Below, piece after piece: positions 1-6,131 of a stretch of 11,558 nucleotides of DNA. The DNA comes from Alphaproteobacteria bacterium (lineage in GTDB: Bacteria > Pseudomonadota > Alphaproteobacteria > Caulobacterales > Parvularculaceae): contig JAUIEG010000037.1 of NCBI GenBank assembly GCA_030428745.1, positions 1 to 11,558 of the forward strand. Direction: 5' to 3'. Under the pieces are notes generated by a model. It had not been told where the DNA came from. It ran no database searches and was given only the letters and a program-made list of their open reading frames with translations. Each line of letters starts with the position of its first letter. The stretch's first letter is position 1. The translations under genes and the position numbers were made by a program.

Positions 1-126
1 TCAAAGGCCTCTTCCCCCGCCATGGTGCGAGACGGGAATAGTGGCTGTAATTGCTTGAAATTTGCTTTCTTGGAGATGAATGAAGGCGGTGGAAATCGCT
101 TGTTAAGATAATTTTGCGTTAATCGG

Positions 127-1347
127 TTGTCGGATGCGCAGCGTAGTGCGCCGCATGTGGGAGGCCAGCCAGTCGTGGACGCCGAGCGGAAAATCATACT
201 CGCCGATGATGACGCGATTATGCGTGAGCTCGCCAGCGCGAAATTGTTTGAGGCCGGTTACCAGGTTGCGACCGCTTGCAACGGCGCTGAAGCGTTGAGC
301 CTTCTTAAGAAGGACGGCGCCGATATGGTGATTTCCGACCTGGATATGCCAGTCATGAATGGTTTTGAGTTGACGGAAGCGATCCGCAGCGACAGCGCCA
401 TCGGAGAGACGCCGGTCATGGTGATCACGGCAAGCGACCGCGGCGACGCCGTTGATCGTGCTTTTGCGGCTGGCGCCACATCATTTCTCGCTAAGCCCAT
501 GAACTGGTCATTGTTCCACCATGCGGTGAAATTCGTGTTGCGCGCCAATGACGACCGTAAGGCTTTGAAAGCGGCGCGTGATCAGGCGGAAGCCGGCGCG
601 AAATTCAAGGACAGCCTGATGTCGGTGATGAGCCATGAATTAAGGACGCCGCTCAACGCCATAATCGGTTTTGGTCAGATCATCGCCGATCAGTTTTCGA
701 AACAGAATGACAATCTGCACAAGGAATACGCAGACTATATTGTTGACGGCGGTCGTCGCTTGTTGAACTCGGTGTCGGACATGCTGCTTGCTTCGGATGC
801 GCGTTCCGGTCCGATTGCACTGAATGAAACCGATGTGAGTCTCGGCGTCCTGATGGACGAGGCGCTTGCCGGTGTGGAAAAGACATTGCGCCTCGCCGAA
901 GCGTCGGTTTCGTTGAAGCTGTGTTCGCGTGAGGTCGAAGTCTGTTGCGACCGGGCCCTTCTCGCCCGGGCGATTCGAAAGCTCGTGGACAATTCCGTAA
1001 AATTCGGGCCGCGCGGCGTTGAGATTATTCTGGGGGCCGCCCTAACGCGCCAAGGTGGCCTCGCCATCATGGTCAAAGATAATGGACCCGGGGTTAAGGC
1101 GGAACGGATGGAGGAGCTGACGGTGCCGTTCGCGCAACTCGACATGTCGTTGCGCCGTTCGCGCGAGGGCCTAGGCCTTGGCCTGCCGCTGGTCAAGGTT
1201 ATCGCCGACGCCCATGGCGGGTCTTTTCGCCTTGATTCCAGGCCGGACGAGGGCGCGCGGGCGATTATCATGATGCCGAAGTCTCGCATTATGGCGATAT
1301 CGGCGTCAGGGGCTGGCGATAGCGCTGCGCGGCAACAGGTCGCTTGA
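127..1347 (+). CDS. Soluble hybrid receiver-histidine kinase (REC-HisKA-HATPase)
   Basis: This is a cytoplasmic two-component protein with a receiver domain in front of a kinase core and no membrane segment. The receiver (about residues 22-138) shows the acidic pocket D27-D29, the phosphoacceptor D71 in SDLDMP, T101 and K123 in the AKP motif. A short charged linker leads to the HisKA domain with H170 in the SHELRTPLNA box. The ATPase domain follows, with N289 in the N-box, DNGPG at 318-322 and GLGLGLPL at 348-355. All residues expected for both phosphotransfer and autophosphorylation are present. The stop is TGA. The coordinates give the longest frame, which opens with TTG and has no Shine-Dalgarno; GTG at 175 is preceded by GGGAGG and is at least as likely to be the true start, and it still leaves the receiver whole. 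No partner regulator or sensor domain is next to it, so input and output are unknown. Confidence 0.93.
   Translation: MSDAQRSAPHVGGQPVVDAERKIILADDDAIMRELASAKLFEAGYQVATACNGAEALSLLKKDGADMVISDLDMPVMNGFELTEAIRSDSAIGETPVMVITASDRGDAVDRAFAAGATSFLAKPMNWSLFHHAVKFVLRANDDRKALKAARDQAEAGAKFKDSLMSVMSHELRTPLNAIIGFGQIIADQFSKQNDNLHKEYADYIVDGGRRLLNSVSDMLLASDARSGPIALNETDVSLGVLMDEALAGVEKTLRLAEASVSLKLCSREVEVCCDRALLARAIRKLVDNSVKFGPRGVEIILGAALTRQGGLAIMVKDNGPGVKAERMEELTVPFAQLDMSLRRSREGLGLGLPLVKVIADAHGGSFRLDSRPDEGARAIIMMPKSRIMAISASGAGDSAARQQVA
159..164 (+). promoter_or_regulatory. Candidate Shine-Dalgarno for an alternative GTG start at 175
   Basis: GGGAGG lies 10 nt before an in-frame GTG at 175 (residue 17 of the longest frame). 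Neither the TTG at 127 nor the GTG at 157 has a purine-rich box in front. The receiver fold only begins around residue 22, so a start at 175 loses nothing recognisable. Confidence 0.45.
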
Positions 1348-1412
1348 CCCTTTCCGTCGAATGAGTATGAACAGCCTTCCTCGTGGCGGCGCTTTGGCGC
1401 TGAGCCCGGCGA

Positions 1413-1487
1413 GGGCGCGTAGCTCAGCGGGAGAGCACTACGTTCACACCGTAGGGGTCACTGGTTCAATCCCAGTCGCGCCCACCA
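1413..1487 (+). tRNA. tRNA-Val (anticodon CAC)
   Basis: A full cloverleaf can be folded by hand. The acceptor arm pairs GGGCGCG (1413-1419) with CGCGCCC (1477-1483), followed by discriminator A and an encoded CCA (1485-1487). The D stem is GCTC/GAGC. The anticodon stem CTACG/CGTAG carries a 7-nt loop with CAC at 1445-1447, which reads the valine codon GUG. The T stem ACTGG/CCAGT has the loop TTCAATC, and the variable loop is 5 nt. A T-rich stretch follows the gene. An integrase fragment begins 185 bp downstream in the same direction, so the 3' half of this gene is a likely attachment site. Confidence 0.97.
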
Positions 1488-1559
1488 CTTAACTAACTGA
1501 TATTGCTGTATTTGTTTTCTATTTTCTTTGTGGCCGACAGAGAAAAAGGGGCGCTATAC

Positions 1560-1582
1560 GTTAGCGCACTGTTAGCTCACCC
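1560..1582 (+). repeat. Paired TTAGCGCAC-like boxes, copy A
   Basis: This 23-bp block contains TTAGCGCAC (1561-1569) and TTAGCTCAC (1572-1580), 11 bp apart start to start. It matches the block at 1633-1655 at 18 of 23 positions; four of the five mismatches fall together in the middle, between the two boxes. The position between a tRNA gene and an integrase fragment suggests arm-type integrase or excisionase binding sites, which is an inference. Confidence 0.6.
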
Positions 1583-1632
1583 CCAAAATCGGCCCTTGAA
1601 ATCATTGATTTTCTTACGCCGTCAATTCGCCT

Positions 1633-1655
1633 GTTAGCGCAGATCTAGCGCACCC
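1633..1655 (+). repeat. Paired TTAGCGCAC-like boxes, copy B
   Basis: This second 23-bp block holds TTAGCGCAG (1634-1642) and CTAGCGCAC (1645-1653), again 11 bp apart. It lies exactly 73 bp after copy A and 18 bp before the GTG of the integrase fragment. Regular 11-bp spacing would place both boxes of a pair on one face of the helix. It could also serve as an operator for the integrase promoter. Confidence 0.6.
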
Positions 1656-1672
1656 ATGGAGCCCTACGTTAC

Positions 1673-2008
1673 GTGCCGAAAAAGCCGATCCGCGAGACCC
1701 AATACATCATGGACGGCGCCGTTCAGGTTTATAGGCGGCAGGAAAACGGAATTTGGTATGCGCGTTTCTCAGTAAAGGGCCGTCAGCTCAAAAAGTCTCT
1801 GCATACGGACGACCTGACCAAAGCCAAAAAAGAAGCGCGTAAGAAATACCTTGACGCTATGGGAAGGGCTCAGTCGGGCAGGCCAATAACTGATGTCCCG
1901 TTCAGCCAAGTCTCAGCGTCCTTCATCGAATATTATGAAGAGCTGGTGGAGCGTCGGCGCCCGGAGACTTCCGGACGCAGATTGGGTGATGGCCGTCTAT
2001 GTAAATAG
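1673..2008 (+). pseudogene. Truncated tyrosine recombinase (phage-type integrase), N-terminal fragment
   Basis: The 111-residue product resembles the N-terminus of phage-type integrases. A basic leader is followed by the arm-binding-type segment IWYARFSVKGRQLKKSL and a Lys/Ala-rich helix (TDDLTKAKKEARKKYLDA). The start of a SAM-like core-binding domain follows at about residues 75-100 (FSQVSASFIEYYEELVERR). Integrases of this family are normally about 350-450 residues; the catalytic domain with its R-H-R-Y residues is absent, and the frame ends in unrelated-looking residues after about residue 100. The start is GTG at 1673; a frame stop at 1646 limits upstream extension and an in-frame ATG lies at 1709. 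It sits downstream of tRNA-Val in the same orientation, as tRNA-targeting elements usually do. It is most likely a dead remnant left by deletion; the 3' break lies near 1965-2008, directly against the end of the neighbouring oxidase operon. Confidence 0.72.
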
Positions 2009-2033
2009 GTGCCAAAGGTAGCACAAAGCGTGG

Positions 2034-3647
2034 CTATCTTAAACCAAGCCCTCCGGGATTCATTAGTCCTGAAGGATCCAGAATGTCTTTAATGCTGACT
2101 AATGCTTGCCACGCTGCACCGGACTGCAATGCCGAATGATAGTCGTAATATTTTCCGATCTGGAAATGATAGGGGTGCAGCTCGTCCACGCGGTCGACGA
2201 GCCTGCGCCGCAAGTCAAGCGCAAAGTCACGACTGCTTTTATTTTCGGGTTTGGTCTCAAACTCGGCGCGCCGTTTTGATGAAAGTTGCGCCATGCGCAG
2301 CGCGTTCGGGCGGTCCTCCCAATAGAGAATTGGTTCCATGCCGAATCCGCCCTTATTGGTTAGGAAAAGCCGCGTCCAAGTCACGCCATAGGCTTTCATG
2401 TCAGCGTCGTTTTCAGCGAAGAAATCTTCGACGGCTTTGAGAAGGGTTTCGCTTTGAGATAACGCCACGCCGCAATTTGTGGGAATGGTACACTCACCAT
2501 CAACCCCTATCATCAATCGCTCAATGGGCATGTAGGGCTGAGCGCGGAAAGCAACGCCGAGAGATGATGGTAGTTTTACCCCGCCATATCGACGCATCAC
2601 TGCGCCAGCGGCGCGCGCCATTTTATCCGCAGTCGCCTGATCATAGGCGTCGATCACACCGAAGGTCGAGAAAGGCCATTTCAGCAGATAATTAAACCCG
2701 CCAGGTCGCGCGAGAGAGAGGAGTGACAAAACCCCGCGCAATTTCGATGGCGCCGTCTGCATAACTTCGTGCGCAACGGCTTTCGCTTCTTCCGTAGCGG
2801 GCTTCAGGCTAGCAAACAGCCGATGATGGTAGTGACTAAACGCCATGTTGCTCGCCATCACGCCAAGCCGTTCCACGTCGCACAAGGCGCGTACAAGGTC
2901 ATTGGTCTTAGCGAAGCCGTAGCAGACGAATGCTACGCCGCGAGGTTGCGGGTGGAGCCGAAAAACGGCCTTTGTCTTTACGCCGAAGGCGCCGGCGTCG
3001 TGAGTGAACAGACCGGTCAGGTCTGGGCCATAACTGCGCAGAACTGGACGCTCCGGATTGGTCGCGAGCGCACCGGTAAGAATGATGTCGCCGTCCCCTA
3101 GTACAACTTCCAAACCCATCAGATCGTCGGTGATGTCGCCGCGTCCATGTCCTGTCGCATTATTGCCAAGCCCGCCGCCGACGGTTGCTGCGATGCCTGA
3201 CATCGTTCCCATACACCCGATGCGAAGTCCTGTAGGACGCAAGGCCTCGTGAACCTGTGCCCATGTGGCGCCGGGCTCGATTTCAATCAGACGGTCCTCC
3301 GCATGAATGCGAATTGCATTCATTGAGGTCATATCGAGAACCGCAGTGTTCTCATCGCGGGGAACATAGCCGAGGGTGTAAGACATGCCGCCGCCGCGTG
3401 CGGTCAGGGCAACGCCTGTTTCAGCCGCAGCCTTTACGATAGCGGAGATTTCTTGCGTACTTTTCGGTCTGATTACGGCGATTGCCGTCTGCATTTCGAT
3501 TTCGCTGAAGTCTGTTGAATACAGCCGCCGCGTTTGCATGTCGGTCAACAGGCATTCGGCGCCAACGATGTTTTCAACGCGAGCAAAAAATGCTTCTGTG
3601 TCCGCACGCGCGGCGTTAACGGAAGCCACGTGGCGGTCATTTATCAT
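2034..3647 (-). CDS. FAD-linked oxidase/dehydrogenase (PCMH-type FAD-binding, GlcD/VAO-like)
   Basis: This 537-residue protein probably oxidises a hydroxyl-bearing organic substrate using FAD; no signal peptide is seen, so it is likely cytoplasmic. The PCMH-type FAD-binding domain covers about residues 55-235. It opens with IAVIRPKSTQEISAIVKAAAE, then ARGGGMSY, VLDMTSMNAI, and the glycine-rich GTMSGIAATVGGGLGNNATGHG with GDITDDLMGLEVVLGDG. The rest is the substrate domain, ending in the typical LDPSGLMNPGG. At the position where berberine-bridge-type enzymes carry the FAD-linked His (RGGGHS) this protein has M88, so FAD is probably not held through that residue. The ATG at 3645-3647 has a GAGGA box about 6 nt upstream. 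It is the last gene of a three-gene operon, 44 nt after the cupin gene. Substrate and electron acceptor cannot be deduced. Confidence 0.88.
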   Translation of the reverse strand: MINDRHVASVNAARADTEAFFARVENIVGAECLLTDMQTRRLYSTDFSEIEMQTAIAVIRPKSTQEISAIVKAAAETGVALTARGGGMSYTLGYVPRDENTAVLDMTSMNAIRIHAEDRLIEIEPGATWAQVHEALRPTGLRIGCMGTMSGIAATVGGGLGNNATGHGRGDITDDLMGLEVVLGDGDIILTGALATNPERPVLRSYGPDLTGLFTHDAGAFGVKTKAVFRLHPQPRGVAFVCYGFAKTNDLVRALCDVERLGVMASNMAFSHYHHRLFASLKPATEEAKAVAHEVMQTAPSKLRGVLSLLSLARPGGFNYLLKWPFSTFGVIDAYDQATADKMARAAGAVMRRYGGVKLPSSLGVAFRAQPYMPIERLMIGVDGECTIPTNCGVALSQSETLLKAVEDFFAENDADMKAYGVTWTRLFLTNKGGFGMEPILYWEDRPNALRMAQLSSKRRAEFETKPENKSSRDFALDLRRRLVDRVDELHPYHFQIGKYYDYHSALQSGAAWQALVSIKDILDPSGLMNPGGLGLR

Positions 3648-3691
3648 ATGGAATCCTCGTCCCGGTTGGCGTGCACGCCATGCTTCGCCGG

Positions 3692-4531
3692 TCAGTCATC
3701 GAACGCAGGAAGACCGACGATAAACAACTCAGTTTCAAATTCGGCCTTCAGGCGCGTTTCTTGGCCGCGCAAAATACGCCAGGCCGATAACGGACCATAT
3801 ATCTCGCCGTCTGCGCTACCTTCGCCGCTCATAACAGCAACAACCAGCGGACGCTCCGGCGCTTTCAGCAGATGGTCGGCGCCGGCATTTAGTCTGATCA
3901 TGCGGATTTCGGCGCCGCGTTCATTGAATCGGCCCAGCGTTTTTTCGGCGACGCCGTCATGCCCGCGTATGGGGACATAGTTGAAATTTTCGGGATCCAT
4001 AATGATCGGCGAGAGATAGCGGGGTTTGCAATATCCGACCTGTTTGCCGTTCACATATTCCCAGACGGCTTCATAGCCGTCCTGTTTGCGCCGTCCTTCA
4101 TGGCCCTCGCCCCAGACAAAAACGCCGTCATGGAACGATCCTTTAGATTGCAGCTCCTTGGCGCCGGCGCGAAGCTGGCGCTGGCTCATATAGCCCTGAC
4201 CGCTTGGACCGGCGAATTGCAGCAGAAGCGTTTCCGATCCATCGCTGCCTTTTTGCTGATAGTGTATGCCTTCGCAAAAATAGGCGACGGTGCCTTCTTT
4301 TTGAATCTGGTCGGGGCCGTACTGCATCTCTCCTTTTAAAACGTAGCGTATTTGTTCGAAGTTATGCCGGTGGCGCGGTGTTTTATATTCGTCTTCAGTG
4401 GTGACAATGGTCAGGATGAAATTATCTTTCGTTCCTTCCTCCCCGACAAGAAGATGCTCGAACGCGATGCCATCATTGCGGTGCGCCGAAGCGCCCTCGC
4501 GTTGTGCGTTGCTGCGATGAGCAATTGCCAA
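3692..4531 (-). CDS. Bicupin-like protein, paralogue 1 (putative metal-binding)
   Basis: This 279-residue cupin protein is homologous to the gene just upstream in the operon. Cupin motif 1 is TPRHRHNFEQIRYVLKGE, with H54, H56 and Q60 as likely metal ligands. Motif 2 is GTVAYFCEGIHYQQ, with H90 as the remaining ligand. A second, less metal-rich half follows (KPRYLSPI, then MSGEGSADGEIYG), so the chain probably folds as two cupin barrels. No signal peptide is visible. The start is TTG, chosen because AGGAGG lies 5 nt before it and no closer ATG exists. The spacing is 52 nt from the upstream cupin gene and 44 nt to the FAD oxidase gene. Members of this fold can be dioxygenases, isomerases or sensors; the reaction is not predictable here, but the operon context points to catabolism of the oxidase substrate. 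Confidence 0.82.
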   Translation of the reverse strand: MAIAHRSNAQREGASAHRNDGIAFEHLLVGEEGTKDNFILTIVTTEDEYKTPRHRHNFEQIRYVLKGEMQYGPDQIQKEGTVAYFCEGIHYQQKGSDGSETLLLQFAGPSGQGYMSQRQLRAGAKELQSKGSFHDGVFVWGEGHEGRRKQDGYEAVWEYVNGKQVGYCKPRYLSPIIMDPENFNYVPIRGHDGVAEKTLGRFNERGAEIRMIRLNAGADHLLKAPERPLVVAVMSGEGSADGEIYGPLSAWRILRGQETRLKAEFETELFIVGLPAFDD

Positions 4532-4536
4532 TGTAG

Positions 4537-4542
4537 CCTCCT
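4537..4542 (-). promoter_or_regulatory. Shine-Dalgarno fixing the TTG start of cupin paralogue 1
   Basis: On the minus strand a perfect AGGAGG sits 5 nt before the TTG at 4529-4531. It is the strongest ribosome-binding site in the operon and supports the non-ATG start. It also suggests that this middle gene is translated independently of the gene before it. Confidence 0.75.
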
Positions 4543-4583
4543 GATTTTGTCAGCCGACACTGCGGGTCAGCCGCCTTGTTTGG

Positions 4584-5411
4584 TTAAAATCTCGGCAAAA
4601 GGATGTAGATGAGATGGGTCGGGGAGGCGGCGCAGATCACAGCGTCTTCATCGCCGTCCATGGCCGCTGCGGCGCCGGCGCGATAGTCTTTCCGGCCAAT
4701 CACGCCCTCGCCGGAAAGAAAGTAATAAAGGGCGTTTGGCGCACACGCATGCACCGCTTTTTGATCTAGCTTCAGAAAGCCGAATTCAATCGCGCGTTCC
4801 GTAAAGGCGCCAATATGGCGCGTCTTTACACCGTTGCCGCCAGCGTGGATCCAGTCATAGTGATCAACGTCAGCGACAATGGGCGTCCGATAGCGCGGCT
4901 TGGGATACTCCAGATCCCTGCCGCGCATACGCTCCCAGATCGCCTCATAGGCGTCTTTGTTGTGTTTGCCGCCAGCGTCGTCCCGCCAGGTGAAGACGCC
5001 ATTGGCGAAGACGCCTTCCTCGCCAAGCGTCTTATAGCCGGCTTCAAGCTCACTGTAGCTTAAAAACCCTGCGCCGCTTGGCCCGCCGCCCTGAAAAAGC
5101 AGCGTTACGGAGCGCCCGATGGCCTTTTGTTCATAATAGACGCCCTCAGGAAAATACCCGGCCGTGCCTTGCTGCTGAATCTCATCCTTGCTTCGGCCAT
5201 ATCCGAATTCTCCTTCGAGCATGTAGCGAAGCTGATCGAAATTGTGGCGGTGGCGCGGCGTTGTGTAGTCGCCGTCCATGAGCACGAGGCTCAATTCATA
5301 ATTGTCGGCTTGGTCCGGGCGCCCGTTCAGCAGCCTTTTGTTCATTGCAGAACCGGGGCGATGCTGAGAAAATGGCTGCCAATCAACCGCTTGTGAGTCT
5401 ACCAGTCGCAT
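4584..5411 (-). CDS. Bicupin-like protein, paralogue 2 (altered metal site)
   Basis: This 275-residue protein is the first gene of the operon and a tandem paralogue of the next one. Shared landmarks are TPRHRHNF(D/E)Q(L/I)RY, the segment YEA(I/V)WE and (P/C)KPRY(R/L)(T/S)PI, in the same order and spacing. H54, H56 and Q60 are kept, but in motif 2 (GTAGYFPEGVYYEQ) Y92 stands where paralogue 1 has His. One metal ligand is therefore missing or replaced by Tyr, so this copy may have a different metal, reaction or non-catalytic role. The second half carries a further cupin-like stretch (YYFLSGEGVIG). The ATG at 5409-5411 has GAGG 6 nt upstream. The gene is divergent from a GntR regulator with only 60 bp between, and a palindromic operator lies 17 nt before the ATG. 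Confidence 0.82.
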   Translation of the reverse strand: MRLVDSQAVDWQPFSQHRPGSAMNKRLLNGRPDQADNYELSLVLMDGDYTTPRHRHNFDQLRYMLEGEFGYGRSKDEIQQQGTAGYFPEGVYYEQKAIGRSVTLLFQGGGPSGAGFLSYSELEAGYKTLGEEGVFANGVFTWRDDAGGKHNKDAYEAIWERMRGRDLEYPKPRYRTPIVADVDHYDWIHAGGNGVKTRHIGAFTERAIEFGFLKLDQKAVHACAPNALYYFLSGEGVIGRKDYRAGAAAAMDGDEDAVICAASPTHLIYILLPRF

Positions 5412-5427
5412 TCAAGGCCTCGAATAA

Positions 5428-5443
5428 ATTGTCAGACAATATT
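5428..5443 (+). promoter_or_regulatory. GntR-type palindromic operator, site 1 (divergent cupin/GntR promoter)
   Basis: ATTGTCAGACAAT (5428-5440) is a perfect 6-1-6 inverted repeat followed by ATT. It fits the TNGTNNNACNA pattern known for FadR-subfamily regulators. It lies in the middle of a 60-bp divergent intergenic region, 17 nt from the cupin ATG and 28 nt from the GntR ATG. A bound dimer would cover both promoters, implying joint control of the operon and the regulator gene. Two further copies occur in the window. Confidence 0.82.
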
Positions 5444-5471
5444 TGCTGAACGGAAGGTAACAAGGTCGAAT

Positions 5472-6131
5472 ATGGGTGTCAATTCGGTTCAGGAAGCCGC
5501 ACATTTCCTTCGCGAGGGAATTCGAGAGGGAAAATTCGCCCCCGGACAGCGCCTCATGGCGCGGGAGGTGGCGGATCTCGCCGGGGGCGGCGTCGGCTCA
5601 TTCCGCGAGGCGCTTGTCAGGCTTGCCGGAGAAGGGCTGGTGACGCTCCACCCCAATCGCGGCGCTGCGGTTCGAAAACTGGATCGGAGTGAAGTTCGCG
5701 AAATCTATCTGATGCTGGAGGCGATCGATCCGTTGGCGGCCCGGTTCTGCGCGCAAAGGGCCGGAGGATTTGAGATCGATGCGGACGCCCTGCAAAGCGC
5801 CGCGGCAGCGCTCGATCATGCCTGCAGGCAAGGCCGTGTTTCAGTTTATCACGCAGCTCGCCACACCCTGATTAAGTTGCTGCGCCGGGAGAGCGGCGTC
5901 GCGCGCATAAGCGAGCTGGTAAACGCGCCAAGCCTGCAAATTGCCAAACGGGAAAATGAAAGTCAGCTCACCAAGGACGCTATTTCAGAATCGAACGACG
6001 AGATGAAAATCATCGTTTCTCACATCCTAGCGGGAGACGGAAGCAAAGCCGAGCGAACTATGCGCGCGCATATCAAGAGAATTGGCAAGCTCGTTCTTGA
6101 AAGCATGCCGATTGACGGGCGCATGCGCTAG
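5472..6131 (+). CDS. Divergent GntR-family regulator with degenerate recognition helix and FCD site
   Basis: This 219-residue protein has an N-terminal winged helix (about 5-70) of the GntR type: LREGIREGKFAPGQRL, then FREALVRLAGEGLV and the wing HPNRGAAV. An all-helical FCD-like effector domain follows. Two things are unusual. In the recognition helix the common VSRTPVREAL pattern reads GVGSFREAL, so the DNA-contacting Arg corresponding to R45 of E. coli FadR is V41. In the FCD domain the usual Asp/Asn four residues before the first His is H127, the middle His is replaced by M178, and the SGN motif reads SGV; H131 and H200 remain. It may have altered DNA and ligand specificity or act with the second GntR. 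AAGG lies 6 nt before the ATG. Its TAG overlaps the stop of the convergent SMP-30-like gene. Confidence 0.87.
   Translation: MGVNSVQEAAHFLREGIREGKFAPGQRLMAREVADLAGGGVGSFREALVRLAGEGLVTLHPNRGAAVRKLDRSEVREIYLMLEAIDPLAARFCAQRAGGFEIDADALQSAAAALDHACRQGRVSVYHAARHTLIKLLRRESGVARISELVNAPSLQIAKRENESQLTKDAISESNDEMKIIVSHILAGDGSKAERTMRAHIKRIGKLVLESMPIDGRMR
6128..6131. other. Four-base stop-to-stop overlap (CTAG) of convergent genes
   Basis: The palindrome CTAG provides TAG stops on both strands: 6129-6131 for the GntR gene and 6130-6128 for the SMP-30-like gene. No terminator fits between them, so each transcript must run into the other gene as antisense RNA or end inside it. Confidence 0.9.

Noticed and set aside
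107..112. GATAAT as a -10 box for the kinase gene
   Set aside because: It matches 5 of 6 bases but no acceptable -35 box lies 16-18 bp upstream, and it is only 15 nt from the TTG at 127.
1..126. Possible short frames at the left edge (minus-strand ATG at 23, and a plus-strand frame open from base 1 to 111)
   Set aside because: Only a few residues are visible on the minus strand and the plus-strand peptide is not recognisable; neither has a Shine-Dalgarno or family signal.
735..1289. A 184-codon open frame on the minus strand inside the kinase gene
   Set aside because: It is rich in Arg, Ser and Pro as expected for a shadow frame of GC-rich coding DNA, with no domain and no ribosome-binding site.
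2009..2033. Terminator for the cupin/oxidase operon (GTGC/GCAC around 2010-2025)
   Set aside because: The stem is only 4 bp with mismatches and has no following T run.
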